Source: Actinomycetes bacterium (GTDB lineage Bacteria; Actinomycetota; Acidimicrobiia; Acidimicrobiales; Palsa-688). Taken from it: a DNA stretch of 64,000 nucleotides. The DNA lies in NCBI GenBank assembly GCA_021828475.1, contig JAJZIY010000009.1:17407-81406 (forward strand), in the 5' to 3' direction. Position numbers and translations under genes: made by a program. The notes beneath the pieces were generated by a model. The model worked only from the letters and a program-made list of their open reading frames with translations, was not told the origin of the DNA and ran no database searches. Every line of letters begins with the position of its first letter. Positions within the stretch are counted from its first letter, which is position 1. Shown here one piece after another: positions 46,808 to 56,577 of the stretch.

Positions 46808-49800
46808 GTGGAACGAGGCGCCGCCAGCTATCTCGAAGCAGTGCACGACGGCATCGTCGTCTTCGACGGGGCCACCGGTACCAACATCCAGACACTGGGC
46901 CTGAGCGCCGACGACTTCGGCGGCCCGGCTCTCGAGGGTTGCAACGAGATGCTGTGCAGCACCAGGCCCGACATCGTCGCCGACCTGCACCGCAGTTTCT
47001 TCGACGTCGGCTGCCAGGTGGTCGAGACCGACAGCTTCGGCAACCTCCCGTGGGTCCTGGCCGAGTACGGCGTCGCCGAGCGCGCTCGCGAGCTGTCCCT
47101 CGCCGCCGCTTCCATCGCCCGCGACGTGGCCGACGGCTATGGGCCGACGAGGTTCGTGGCCGGGTCCCTCGGCCCCGGCACCAAGCTGGTGTCCCTCGGC
47201 CAGATCGGCTTCGCCGAGATGCGCGACGGCTACGCCGAGGCAGCCGCCGGGCTGCTGGCTGGAGGCGTGGACCTCCTGCTCGTCGAGACCGCCCAGGATC
47301 TCCTCCAGGTGAAGGCGGCCGTCATCGGCTGCCGTCGGGCCATGGCCGAGGCCGGGCGCCAGGTACCTCTTCAGCTGCAGGTGACCATCGAGACCACGGG
47401 CAGGATGTTGATGGGCAGTGAGATCGGCGCCGCGCTGACCACGATCGACGCCCTGCGCCCCGACGTCGTCGGCCTCAACTGCGCCACCGGTCCGGCTGAG
47501 ATGGGCGAGCACCTGCGCTACCTGAGCGCCCACAGCCGCATCCCCCTTTCCTGCCTGCCCAACGCCGGCCTCCCCTCGGTCGTCGACGGAGCCATGCACT
47601 ACGACCTGACCCCGGACCAGCTGGCCGAGCATCACCGCCGGTTCGTCACCGAGCTGGGAGTCAATGTCGTCGGGGGGTGCTGCGGCACGACCCCGGACCA
47701 CCTGCGCGCCGTGGTCGAGGCGCTAGAGGGCGCGGTACCCGCCGCCCGCCAGGTCGACTTCGAGCCTGGCTGCGCCTCGTTGTACCACCACGTCGCCTAC
47801 GACCAGGCACCGTCGGTGCTGAACGTGGGCGAGCGCACGAACGCCAACGGGTCGAGGAAGTTCCGTGACGCCATGCTGGCAGGCGACTGGGACACCTGCA
47901 CCACGATGGCCAAGGAAGCCGTACGCGCCGGTAGCCACGTGCTCGACGTCTGCGTCGACTACACGGGTGCCGACGGGGTGGCTGACATGGCCGAGGTCGC
48001 GTCCCGCTTCGCCACCCAATCGACCCTGCCCCTGATGATCGACTCGACGGAGGCGCCGGTCGTCGAGTGCGGGCTGCAGCGGACCGCCGGCAAGCCGATC
48101 ATCAACTCTGTCAACCTCGAGGACGGCGACGGCCCGGGCACACGGCTCGACGCCTTCCTGACCCTGGCCCGCCAGTACGGGGCGGCGGTGGTCTGCACCT
48201 GCATCGACACCGAGGGCCAGGCCCGTACGGCCGAGTGGAAGCTTCGCGCCGCCCGTGCCATATACGAACTGGCCGTCGACAGCTACGAGATGGCACCGGA
48301 GGACCTGTTCTTCGACGCCCTGGTCCTGCCCGTCAGCACTGGCATGGAAGAGAGCCGCCGCGATGCGCTCGAGACGATCGAGGGAATCCGGCGCATAAAG
48401 GCCGAGCTGCCGGGGGCCCATTGCCTCCTCGGCGTCTCCAATGTCTCGTTCGGGCTCAACCCCGCCGCCCGCCAGGCGCTCAATTCGGTATTCCTGCACG
48501 AGTGCCAACAGGCGGGACTCGACGCAGCCATCGTCAATTCCGCCCGGATCCTGCCACTGGACCGCATCGACCCCGACGTGGTCGAGGTCTGCCTCGACCT
48601 CATCTACGACCGCCGGGACAAGACCCGCGGTTACGACCCGCTCGCCGAACTGCTGCGCATGTTCGAAGGGGTGGCCTCTACTGCTGCAGTGCAGGAGGAC
48701 CGCAGCGGGTGGCCCCTCGAGCGGCGCCTCGGCCAGCGCGTCGTAGACGGTTCGCGCGAGGGGCTGGAAGCCGAACTGGCCGAAGCCCTCTCCGAGGGTT
48801 GGGCGGCCCTCGACATCGTCAACGGGCCGCTCATGGGCGGCATGAAGACCGTCGGGGAGCTCTTCGGCTCCGGCCGCATGCAGTTGCCCTTCGTGCTGCA
48901 GTCCGCCGAGGTGATGAAGACCGCTGTCGCGTACCTCGAGCCGCACATGGCCCGCAGTGAGGACAGGGGCAAGGGCCGTGTCGTACTCGCCACGGTGAAA
49001 GGCGACGTCCACGACATCGGCAAGAACCTCGTCGACATCATCCTCACCAACAACGGTTACGAGGTACACAACCTCGGCACCAAGGTGGCCATCTCCGACA
49101 TGGTCGCCAAGGCACAGGAGGTGGGGGCGGACGTGATCGGAATGTCCGGCCTGCTCGTCAAGTCGACCCTGATAATGCGCGACAACCTGGCCGAGCTCAA
49201 CGGGCGCGGATTGCACCACTTCCCGGTCGTGCTCGGCGGGGCGGCGCTGACCCGCACGTATGTCGAGCGCGACCTGCGCTCGGAGTACAAGGGGCGCCTC
49301 TTCTACGGCAAGGACGCCTTCGAGGGCCTGCACACGATCGACCGCCTCATCGAGATGTCCCGCTCCGGCGCCGACGACCCGGACTTCGGCCGCTCACTCG
49401 GCGGACGCGCCGGCGTCCCCCGGCGCAACGAAGGCGCCGGGCCGGACAGCACGGGCCCCGCTGCCGGGAGACCGGCGAGGGCCCCGTCTGTGCAGGCCGA
49501 CAACCCGGTGTTCGTACCGCCCTTCACCGGTACTCGGGTCCAGCGTGGGATCCCGCTCGACGAGATCGCCGCCTATGTCAACGAGACGTCGCTGTTCCGC
49601 AACCAGTGGGGCTACAGGCCCGACAAGGGCGAGGCCGACGCAGACTTCAAGGCCCGCGTCAGGGGGGTACTGCGTGAGCAGCTGGCAGCCGCACGCGAAG
49701 CGGACGTCCTGCGGCCCGCCGTTGTCTACGGCTATTTCCCGGTCAACGCCGACGGCGACGACCTTGTCGTCTGGGACAACTTCGAGCGCAGGGCCGAGCT

Positions 49801-50347
49801 GGCGCGCTTCGGCTTCCCGCGCCAGCCGGGCGACCCCTGGCTCTGCATCGCCGACTTCTTCCGGCCGCTGGCGTCGGGCGAGGTCGACTACGCCGCCTTC
49901 CAACTCGTCACCATGGGCCCGGCAGCGTCGCAGCGCACAGCCGAGCTGTTCGCCGCCGACCGTTACACCGAGTACCTGCACCTGCACGGGTTGTCCGTGG
50001 AGATGGCCGAGGCGCTGGCCGAGTACTGGCACTTCCGGGTCAGGCAGGAATGGGGCTTCGCCTCGCAGGACGGCCCGAGCCTGCACGGTCTGTTCCGCCA
50101 GCAGTACCGGGGCGGCCGGTATTCCTGGGGCTACCCGGCGTGCCCCGACCTCGAGGACAACGCCCTGTGCGCCGAGCTGTTGCAAGCCGAGCGGATCGGG
50201 GTCGAGTGCTCGGAGGGCACATCGTGGCAGTTCCACCCCGAGCAGACGACGGCCGCCATCGTCTGCCACCATCCGCAGGCCAAGTACTTCGTCGTGCGGG
50301 GCGCGGCGCGGGCCGGGTCGGGAGCGGCTGTCCCGGGCGACGGCTGA
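46808..50347 (+). CDS. metH: Cobalamin-dependent methionine synthase
   Basis: FDGATGTNIQTLGL; GGCCGTTPDHL; NVGERTNANGSRKF; VKGDVHDIGKNLVDIIL; C-terminal AdoMet-activation domain. Confidence 0.97.
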   Translation: MERGAASYLEAVHDGIVVFDGATGTNIQTLGLSADDFGGPALEGCNEMLCSTRPDIVADLHRSFFDVGCQVVETDSFGNLPWVLAEYGVAERARELSLAAASIARDVADGYGPTRFVAGSLGPGTKLVSLGQIGFAEMRDGYAEAAAGLLAGGVDLLLVETAQDLLQVKAAVIGCRRAMAEAGRQVPLQLQVTIETTGRMLMGSEIGAALTTIDALRPDVVGLNCATGPAEMGEHLRYLSAHSRIPLSCLPNAGLPSVVDGAMHYDLTPDQLAEHHRRFVTELGVNVVGGCCGTTPDHLRAVVEALEGAVPAARQVDFEPGCASLYHHVAYDQAPSVLNVGERTNANGSRKFRDAMLAGDWDTCTTMAKEAVRAGSHVLDVCVDYTGADGVADMAEVASRFATQSTLPLMIDSTEAPVVECGLQRTAGKPIINSVNLEDGDGPGTRLDAFLTLARQYGAAVVCTCIDTEGQARTAEWKLRAARAIYELAVDSYEMAPEDLFFDALVLPVSTGMEESRRDALETIEGIRRIKAELPGAHCLLGVSNVSFGLNPAARQALNSVFLHECQQAGLDAAIVNSARILPLDRIDPDVVEVCLDLIYDRRDKTRGYDPLAELLRMFEGVASTAAVQEDRSGWPLERRLGQRVVDGSREGLEAELAEALSEGWAALDIVNGPLMGGMKTVGELFGSGRMQLPFVLQSAEVMKTAVAYLEPHMARSEDRGKGRVVLATVKGDVHDIGKNLVDIILTNNGYEVHNLGTKVAISDMVAKAQEVGADVIGMSGLLVKSTLIMRDNLAELNGRGLHHFPVVLGGAALTRTYVERDLRSEYKGRLFYGKDAFEGLHTIDRLIEMSRSGADDPDFGRSLGGRAGVPRRNEGAGPDSTGPAAGRPARAPSVQADNPVFVPPFTGTRVQRGIPLDEIAAYVNETSLFRNQWGYRPDKGEADADFKARVRGVLREQLAAAREADVLRPAVVYGYFPVNADGDDLVVWDNFERRAELARFGFPRQPGDPWLCIADFFRPLASGEVDYAAFQLVTMGPAASQRTAELFAADRYTEYLHLHGLSVEMAEALAEYWHFRVRQEWGFASQDGPSLHGLFRQQYRGGRYSWGYPACPDLEDNALCAELLQAERIGVECSEGTSWQFHPEQTTAAIVCHHPQAKYFVVRGAARAGSGAAVPGDG

Positions 50348-50369
50348 AGGCGGCTGCCGGCGAGGCGGC

Positions 50370-51155
50370 TCAGCCGAAGACGATGCCCTCGGTCCAGACC
50401 TCGTTGCCGTCACCCTCGACCAGGTACGCGGCGTAGCCGGCGATGTCGCGGACCATGGCGAGCACCTCCCTGCCCCCGACGCACAGGGCGGTGGCCAGCC
50501 CGTCGGCGACGGCCAACGACGGGCCCGTGACCGTGGCTGAGGCGGCTGCCGGCGCCGGCCGGCCCGACCGCGGGTCGACGAGGTGCGCTCCCCGCTCGTA
50601 TGTCCCCGAGGTGGCCACCGCCCCACCGCTCACCTCCAGCACGCAGGCAAGGCCCTCCGGCCGCCACGGGTGGCGGATGCCGACTCGCCAAGGCCCGCCG
50701 TCCGGTGCGGCGCCGTGCAGTGCGATGTCACCGCCTCCGTTGACCATGGCCGACAAGGCACCGGCGCGCCGCAGGGGCTCGAGTGCGCCCTCAACGGCCC
50801 AGCCCTTCACCAGTCCGGTCGGGTCTACGCCTCCGGGCATCGCCCACGGGTCGAACCACCCGCCCGAGAGGGCCTTCACGTGCCCGCAGAGTGCGAGGAC
50901 CTCGGGAACCTCGGCCGGCGCCTCCTCCAGGGGCATCTCCCCCCTGCGCAGACGGCTGAGAGGGCTGTGCGGCTTCCAGGTACTGAGCATGTCGTCGAGC
51001 TCGTGGAGCCGCCGGCAGGCCTCGCCCACGGCCTCCCCCGCTGCCTTCAGCGCCCCTGGGGCAGGAACGAGGTGGAACGACACCACCGTCCCCATGACCT
51101 CCTCGACGTGGACCATGGGGGCCTCCTGCACCGCCGCGGCCCCGGGGTTGCTCAA
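50370..51155 (-). CDS. apbE: FAD:protein FMN transferase (ApbE family)
   Basis: VMGTVVSFHLV; LDDMLSTWKPHSPLSRL; DPTGLVKGWAVEGALEPLRRAGALSAMVNGGGDI; GTYERGAHLVDPRSGRP. Confidence 0.95.
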   Translation of the reverse strand: MSNPGAAAVQEAPMVHVEEVMGTVVSFHLVPAPGALKAAGEAVGEACRRLHELDDMLSTWKPHSPLSRLRRGEMPLEEAPAEVPEVLALCGHVKALSGGWFDPWAMPGGVDPTGLVKGWAVEGALEPLRRAGALSAMVNGGGDIALHGAAPDGGPWRVGIRHPWRPEGLACVLEVSGGAVATSGTYERGAHLVDPRSGRPAPAAASATVTGPSLAVADGLATALCVGGREVLAMVRDIAGYAAYLVEGDGNEVWTEGIVFG

Positions 51156-51655
51156 GCGTGCAGCTTGTCGAGCGCCGACTGCACGGACATGAGGTACGCC
51201 TCGCTCGTGTAGGTCGCACCCGACACCCCGTTCACGCGTGCGCTGCTGGCGGCGAGCACCTCTTGGCGCAACATCGGCACCACCTGTTGGGCCAACATCT
51301 GCGAGTACGACTCGGCCACTCTCAGGTTGGCCAGGGACACGTCGGTGATCTTGCCCCCGCTGACTGTGACCTTGACCGACAGGATGCCGTAGCCGTACTG
51401 CTCGGCGGCGCCCACAGCGCTGCCCGTCGCCCCTGACGCCGGACCGGCCGTGGTAGGTGTCGTAGCGCCCGCGGCCGGCCCGCTCGACGACCTCGAGCCT
51501 GAGCTCGCGCTGCGACCGGTACCGCCGGCCGCCCCGCCGGACGCAGCTGCCGTCTTCAGAAGCGTGTTGACCGACCCGGACGAGACCGTATGCAGACCGA
51601 CGACGGCTGCGAAACCGGCGGCGGTTGCGCCCACGGCGGCGATGACGCGGTTCAC
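51152..51655 (-). CDS. FMN-binding domain protein with flavinylation motif SGATYTS
   Basis: GYGILSVKVTVSGGKITDVSLANLRVAESYSQMLAQQVVPMLRQEVLAASSARVNGVSGATYTSEAYLMSVQSALDKL. Confidence 0.92.
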   Translation of the reverse strand: MNRVIAAVGATAAGFAAVVGLHTVSSGSVNTLLKTAAASGGAAGGTGRSASSGSRSSSGPAAGATTPTTAGPASGATGSAVGAAEQYGYGILSVKVTVSGGKITDVSLANLRVAESYSQMLAQQVVPMLRQEVLAASSARVNGVSGATYTSEAYLMSVQSALDKLHA

Positions 51656-51693
51656 TGCGCCGCCCCGGCCGGCTGGTTCGTGGTGTTCACCAT
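51652..51693 (-). CDS. Possible 13-aa leader ORF coupled to FMN-binding protein start
   Basis: GAGGAAGGA-N9-ATG; MVNTTNQPAGAAQ* with stop overlapping the GTG start (GTGA). Confidence 0.35.
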   Translation of the reverse strand: MVNTTNQPAGAAQ

Positions 51694-51719
51694 GGCAGGC
51701 AGTCCTTCCTCGGTCGTTG

Positions 51720-53108
51720 TCACGGCAATCCGTACGCCTCGTAGTGCACACTGGAGCTCGGCGCCCCCATGCGTGTCACCAGGCGCGAGACGGTTGAGAC
51801 GAAACTCTCGGAGCCCGACACGTAGATGTCGCGCTTGCGGAAGTCCGGGACCATCTGGGGCAGTTGCTCCAATTTGACAGACGAGCGCGACCCGACGAGC
51901 TCATGGACACGGCCCCTGCGCCTGGCCACAAGCTCGGCCACTTCGGCCGCCAGCACGAGGTCGTCTTCGCTGCTCGCCCTCAGTACCACGACAGGCTCGC
52001 AGCTCGCAGGCAGGTCCTCGAGCAAGGCGCGCACCGCCGTCACGCCGATGCCACCCGCGATCAGAAGGGCCTTCTTGCGAGTACGGGCGCGCGCTGTGAA
52101 GACGCCGTACGGCCCCTCGATGGCCACCTTGGTGCCGGGCCTCATCCTCGCCAGTGCGGCGGAGAAGTCCCCGAGGCCCTTCACGGTCAGCCTCAGGTGG
52201 GGAGGAGCCGGTTTGGCGGACAGCGTGAAGGGGTGGGCCTGCCACCACATGCCCTTGGTCAGGAACCGCCATTCGAAGAACTGCCCACCCGAGACCGCCA
52301 GGCGGTCGAGGTGACGGCCACGGCAGATCACCGACACCACGTCGGCACTCTCGCGGCGGACCTCCACGACCTCGAGGCGGTGGCGCAGCGAGCGCAGGAT
52401 GGGCAACCCGAAACGGTAGGCCAGGACCAGCCCGGCGGTCAGCAGCCAGAACAGTCCCCACAGGAGCCGGGTCACCGGGTGCCCGACGAACGAAGGGCCG
52501 AGGGCGATGATGTGGGCGAAAGACAATGCCAGGGCCAGGTACATACCCAGATGGAAAGCCCACCAGCGCTCCCGGCGCACGCGGCTGCGGATAGCCCGGG
52601 CGGACACAGTGGCGATGGCCATCATCAGCAAGAACCCGGCCGTCGCCTCGATCATCCAGGGGAAGGTGCCCACGAGGACTCCGACCTCGTGCAGGAACCC
52701 CGCATGGGCAGCCTGGGCGTAGGCCACCACCAGCAGCACGACGTGGGCGACTATCAGCGATATCGGCCAGGGTGCCAGCCGACGGTGCCAACGCAGCAGC
52801 CCGTCCTGGCCGAGCACCCGCTCCACCAGGGGTACCCGGGACACGAGCAGCACCATGACCAGGGCCAGGTAGGTGCCGGCCAGCCCGGTGGCGCCCCCGA
52901 GGAACATGGCCACACCGCCGGAGGCGCGCAGCTCCGAAGCTGTCTCCGAGGTCACAGCCGAAGCGACGGTAGCGCCGAAGCCGATCCCGAGGCCGACGAC
53001 GCTGGCTGTGACCGCCCAGGGCACCGGACCAGGTGCCATGCTCGTACGCCTGCCGTCGGCGCCTTTGCGGCCGGTGCCGGTGGTCGGCGCCATCAAGGTG
53101 GTGGTCAC
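51720..53108 (-). CDS. Ferric-reductase-like transmembrane flavoprotein (ferredoxin reductase family)
   Basis: Six-TM ferric-reductase-like domain; GGQFFEWRF, HPFTLSAKP, VAIEGPYGVFT, LLIAGGIGVTAVRALLEDL, DIYVSGSESFVSTV. Confidence 0.93.
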   Translation of the reverse strand: MTTTLMAPTTGTGRKGADGRRTSMAPGPVPWAVTASVVGLGIGFGATVASAVTSETASELRASGGVAMFLGGATGLAGTYLALVMVLLVSRVPLVERVLGQDGLLRWHRRLAPWPISLIVAHVVLLVVAYAQAAHAGFLHEVGVLVGTFPWMIEATAGFLLMMAIATVSARAIRSRVRRERWWAFHLGMYLALALSFAHIIALGPSFVGHPVTRLLWGLFWLLTAGLVLAYRFGLPILRSLRHRLEVVEVRRESADVVSVICRGRHLDRLAVSGGQFFEWRFLTKGMWWQAHPFTLSAKPAPPHLRLTVKGLGDFSAALARMRPGTKVAIEGPYGVFTARARTRKKALLIAGGIGVTAVRALLEDLPASCEPVVVLRASSEDDLVLAAEVAELVARRRGRVHELVGSRSSVKLEQLPQMVPDFRKRDIYVSGSESFVSTVSRLVTRMGAPSSSVHYEAYGLP

Positions 53109-53554
53109 TGTCGGTCAGCCCTCCCGGCTCGGCGGCGGGGGGCGCGCATGCCTGCCCCGTCCTGCATACCCTCAACGCTATGAAACGGCGGCGCCCCACG
53201 ACGCCAGCAACGGGTAAAGGTTTGGCACAGGTTGCTCATGACACCCCCGGGCGCACCCGCGCCTGTGAGGTTGTCCAGCCAGGTGACGCTGCTCATCAGC
53301 AGGACTTCGACCACGACCAGGTAGGTACCGACCAAGCCGGTGACGCGGCCGGCGCCGCTCAGCCAGGGGCCGGCCCCTTGCACGCTCCGCCACCACATGT
53401 ACACGACCCCGAGGGCACCGAGGGCCACGGCGGCGGCCACCAACGACTCCCGGGTACCCTGGGCGGCGCGCATGTACGGGCGGCTCCCCACTTCGACTAC
53501 GGCGGGCGTCGGGCTCGTCGGGCCGGTGCGCGGGACTGTCTCTGCCAGGGCCAC
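53105..53554 (-). pseudogene. Truncated paralog of ferric-reductase-like protein (N-terminal TM remnant)
   Basis: LSGAGRVTGLVGTYLVVVEVLLMSSVTWLDNLTG aligns with ASGGVAMFLGGATGLAGTYLALVMVLLVSRVPLVERVLG of the neighbouring gene; downstream TM and NAD/FAD domains absent. Confidence 0.6.
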
Positions 53555-53676
53555 CCAACGATGCTCGGTGACCCACCTGAGCCCAAGCTGAGGTTTTGGC
53601 TCGGGCCCGCTGAGATCGACCCGTACCCCGACCTGCGGGCGCCCTTGCGGTTGGTCGGACGGCTACGGGGGAACGG

Positions 53677-54813
53677 TCAGGCTTCGACCACGACCAGGGA
53701 ATGGTCGGCGACATTGAGGGCACGAGGCCCGTCCTCGCACGCGACCACGATGTCCTCGATGCGCACACCGTGCTCACCCGGGACATAGATGCCCGGCTCC
53801 ACCGAAAAGGCGTGCCCTGTCCTCAGTACCTCGGTGTTGCCCTCGACCATGTAGGGGCCCTCGTGCTCCTCTAGGCCTATACCGTGGCCGGTACGGTGCA
53901 CGAAGTAGCGGCCGTAACCGGCCTCCTCTATCACCCGCCTGGCAGCGCGGTCGACCTCCTGGCACGCGGTGCCCACCGTGGCCGCTGCCACACCGGCACG
54001 CTGCGCCTCGGCGACCGTCTCGTACACCCTGCGCAATTCGGCCGAAGGCTCGCCTGTCACGACAGTGCGGGTCATGTCGGAGCAGTAACCGTCGAGCGTC
54101 CCGCCGAAGTCGCACACCACCGGCTCCCCTCGTCCGATCACTCGACCGGTGGGCTCGTGGTGCGGGCTGGCGGAGTTCGGGCCGGAAGCGACGATGGAGA
54201 AGTTGGCTCTTTCGTGGCCCTCGGCCAGCAGCCGGCGCCTCACCTCCGCCGAGACCTCGCGTTCGGTCCGTCCGATCAGCGCGATCTCACCGGAGAGCAG
54301 GGCCACCGCCACCCTGTCGGCAGCCGCAGCGGCGCGGGCCAGCGTAGCCACCTCCTCGTCGTCCTTGACAGCCCGCAGCGGCGCGCACACCTGCGACGAG
54401 ACCTCCCAGTCGAAACCCGGTAACAGGCTTTGGAGGCGTAGGACGAAGGTCGCCCAGGTCCGGTCACTCACACCCAGCACCGGGCGCCGTCCGGCACGGG
54501 TGGTGACTGCTCCCCCCACCAGGGTCGCGACAAGACCCACAGGGTCCTCGGACTCGGCCCACGGCCGCACCGTGAAGACATCCGGGCGGGCCATGACCCG
54601 GGGAGCTTCCAGCTGGGGCACCACGAGCACGGGTGTCCCGGCCGCCGGTACCACGAGCATGGTCAGGCGCTCGAGCGGCATGGCCTCGTAACCCGAGAGC
54701 CAGGGCAGGTCCGCCCCCAGGGACAGGAGCAGGACATCGGTCCCCGCGACCGACATGGCTCGGCGCGCCTGCTCGAGGCGCGCACCGAAGGGGGGGCCGG
54801 TCTGGGGGCTCAC
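53677..54813 (-). CDS. M24-family metallopeptidase (Xaa-Pro aminopeptidase-like)
   Basis: HHEPTGRVIGRGEPVVCDFGGTLDGYCSDMTRTVVTGEPS; HRTGHGIGLEEHEGPYM; FSVEPGIYVPGEHGVRIEDIVV. Confidence 0.94.
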   Translation of the reverse strand: MSPQTGPPFGARLEQARRAMSVAGTDVLLLSLGADLPWLSGYEAMPLERLTMLVVPAAGTPVLVVPQLEAPRVMARPDVFTVRPWAESEDPVGLVATLVGGAVTTRAGRRPVLGVSDRTWATFVLRLQSLLPGFDWEVSSQVCAPLRAVKDDEEVATLARAAAAADRVAVALLSGEIALIGRTEREVSAEVRRRLLAEGHERANFSIVASGPNSASPHHEPTGRVIGRGEPVVCDFGGTLDGYCSDMTRTVVTGEPSAELRRVYETVAEAQRAGVAAATVGTACQEVDRAARRVIEEAGYGRYFVHRTGHGIGLEEHEGPYMVEGNTEVLRTGHAFSVEPGIYVPGEHGVRIEDIVVACEDGPRALNVADHSLVVVEA

Positions 54814-56567
54814 CCGGCTGCTGCCGTGGAAGGGAGCTGGGCCGCCTGGCGGGCGTGGTAGCTCGAACGGGTCAACGGCGAGGCGACAACCTGGCGCAGT
54901 CCGAGGCGCCGCCCGGTGTCGGCGATCCGACGGAACTCGTCGGGCGAGTACCACCGGGTCACCGGTAGGTGCTTGGCACTGGGCCGCAGGTACTGGCCGA
55001 CCGTTACGATGCTCACCCCGATGGCGGCCAGGTCGGCGAAGACGCCGTAGAGCTCGTCCTCGGTCTCCCCGAGGCCCACCATGAGGCCTGATTTGGCAAC
55101 CAGACCGGCGCCTACTGCCCGCGAGAGGACGGCCAGACTGCGGGTGTACGAAGCAGACGGCCTCACAGCTCGCTGGAGGCGTGGGACGGTCTCCACGTTG
55201 TGGTTGAGCACGTCCGGCCGGCGCTCGAAGATCGTGGCCAGCGAAGTCGGGTCGCCCTTGCAGTCCGACACGAGCACCTCGACGGCGGTGGCCGGGCACC
55301 TCGACCGCACTGCCTCGATCGTGGCGGCGAAACCTGAGGCACCCCCGTCCGCCAGGTCGTCGCGCGCCACGCAGGTGATCACCGCGTGCGCCAGCCCGAG
55401 ACGGGCGACCGCCTCGGCGACCCGTTGGGGCTCACCCGGGTCCAGGGGTAGGGGCTTGGCCGTGCTCACCTGGCAGAAGCCGCAGGCACGGGTGCAGTGC
55501 TCCCCGTTGATCATGAAGGTCGCCGTGCCGTCGGCCCAGCACTCGAAGATGTTGGGACAGCCCGCCTCTTCGCAGACCGTGGCCAGGCCGAGACCATGGA
55601 CGGTCTTGTGCAGGGAGCGGTAGCCGGTGCCCATGTCAGCCCTGGCCCTCAGCCATTCCGGCTTGCGGGACCGCACCGCCAGCGCGGCCCCGGGGTCGAC
55701 GCCGGCGGCGGCGAGCCGGCCCAGCAGACGTACCGGTTGCGCTTCGTCACGGCTCCGGGACAGCGGGTCGACGGCCCGTGGGGCCAAGGCACCGACCGAG
55801 CCCTCGGCGGGATCTGGGGTGCCGGCCACCCGGCCACTCCCGCTGGCCGCGGCGGCGCGAGCACCCGTGCCACCGGACAGCCAGCAGTCCTGGCGCTCGA
55901 CTTTCCTCCCGCTACCCCACCGTCGCGCCGCCAGGTCGAAGAAAGTCCCGACCACCTCCGCCATGGGCGCCTCGGCTCCCTCGGCCGCCATCGAGGTGAC
56001 CGCCTTGCCGACGATCCCGCAGGGGACGATGTGCTCGAACATCGACATGTCGGTGCCGACATTGAGAGCGAAACCGTGCATCGTGCGCTGGCGGCTGTGC
56101 CTGGCCCCGATCGCGCATATCTTGCGGGGCTGCGGCCCGTCCGCGTCCAGCCAGACGCCCGGGTAGCCGGGCAGCCGGCCTGCACCCGGCAGACCCAGCT
56201 CGGCCAGCGCGTCGATGACCAGTTGCTCGAGCTCGTGCACGTAGGCCGGGGTCGCACCCGGACCGCTGAGCACCGACAGCACCGGGTAGCCAACGAGCTG
56301 GCCCGGGCCGTGGTAGGTGATGTCCCCGCCCCTGTCGGCCTTGACGAGCTCGGCCCCCACGCTCCCGGGGTCGACGAGCATGTGCTCCGGTTTGGCCCTT
56401 GCGCCTGCCGTGTACACATGGGAGTGCTCCAGCAACAGCAACCAATCGTCGGCGCCCGGCCCAGCCGCCCACAGGGCCCGCTGCAGGGCGTGCGCGTCGC
56501 GGTAAGCGACGCGGTCACCCAGCCAACGTAGCCGCAGTGTGCGGCCGTGGTTGAGCCTGAAGCTCAA
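54810..56567 (-). CDS. Fused octanoyltransferase (LipB) - lipoyl synthase (LipA)
   Basis: LipB half: LEHSHVYTAGARAKPEHML, ADRGGDITYHGPGQLVGYPV, RKICAIGARHSRQRTMHGFALNV, PCGI. LipA half: RKPEWLRARADMG, CEEAGCPNIFECWADGTATFMINGEHCTRACGFCQV, MVGLGET, GQYLRPS, TRSSYHA. One continuous frame; TTG start inferred. Confidence 0.93.
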   Translation of the reverse strand: MSFRLNHGRTLRLRWLGDRVAYRDAHALQRALWAAGPGADDWLLLLEHSHVYTAGARAKPEHMLVDPGSVGAELVKADRGGDITYHGPGQLVGYPVLSVLSGPGATPAYVHELEQLVIDALAELGLPGAGRLPGYPGVWLDADGPQPRKICAIGARHSRQRTMHGFALNVGTDMSMFEHIVPCGIVGKAVTSMAAEGAEAPMAEVVGTFFDLAARRWGSGRKVERQDCWLSGGTGARAAAASGSGRVAGTPDPAEGSVGALAPRAVDPLSRSRDEAQPVRLLGRLAAAGVDPGAALAVRSRKPEWLRARADMGTGYRSLHKTVHGLGLATVCEEAGCPNIFECWADGTATFMINGEHCTRACGFCQVSTAKPLPLDPGEPQRVAEAVARLGLAHAVITCVARDDLADGGASGFAATIEAVRSRCPATAVEVLVSDCKGDPTSLATIFERRPDVLNHNVETVPRLQRAVRPSASYTRSLAVLSRAVGAGLVAKSGLMVGLGETEDELYGVFADLAAIGVSIVTVGQYLRPSAKHLPVTRWYSPDEFRRIADTGRRLGLRQVVASPLTRSSYHARQAAQLPSTAAAG

Positions 56568-56577
56568 GCCGGGGCGC

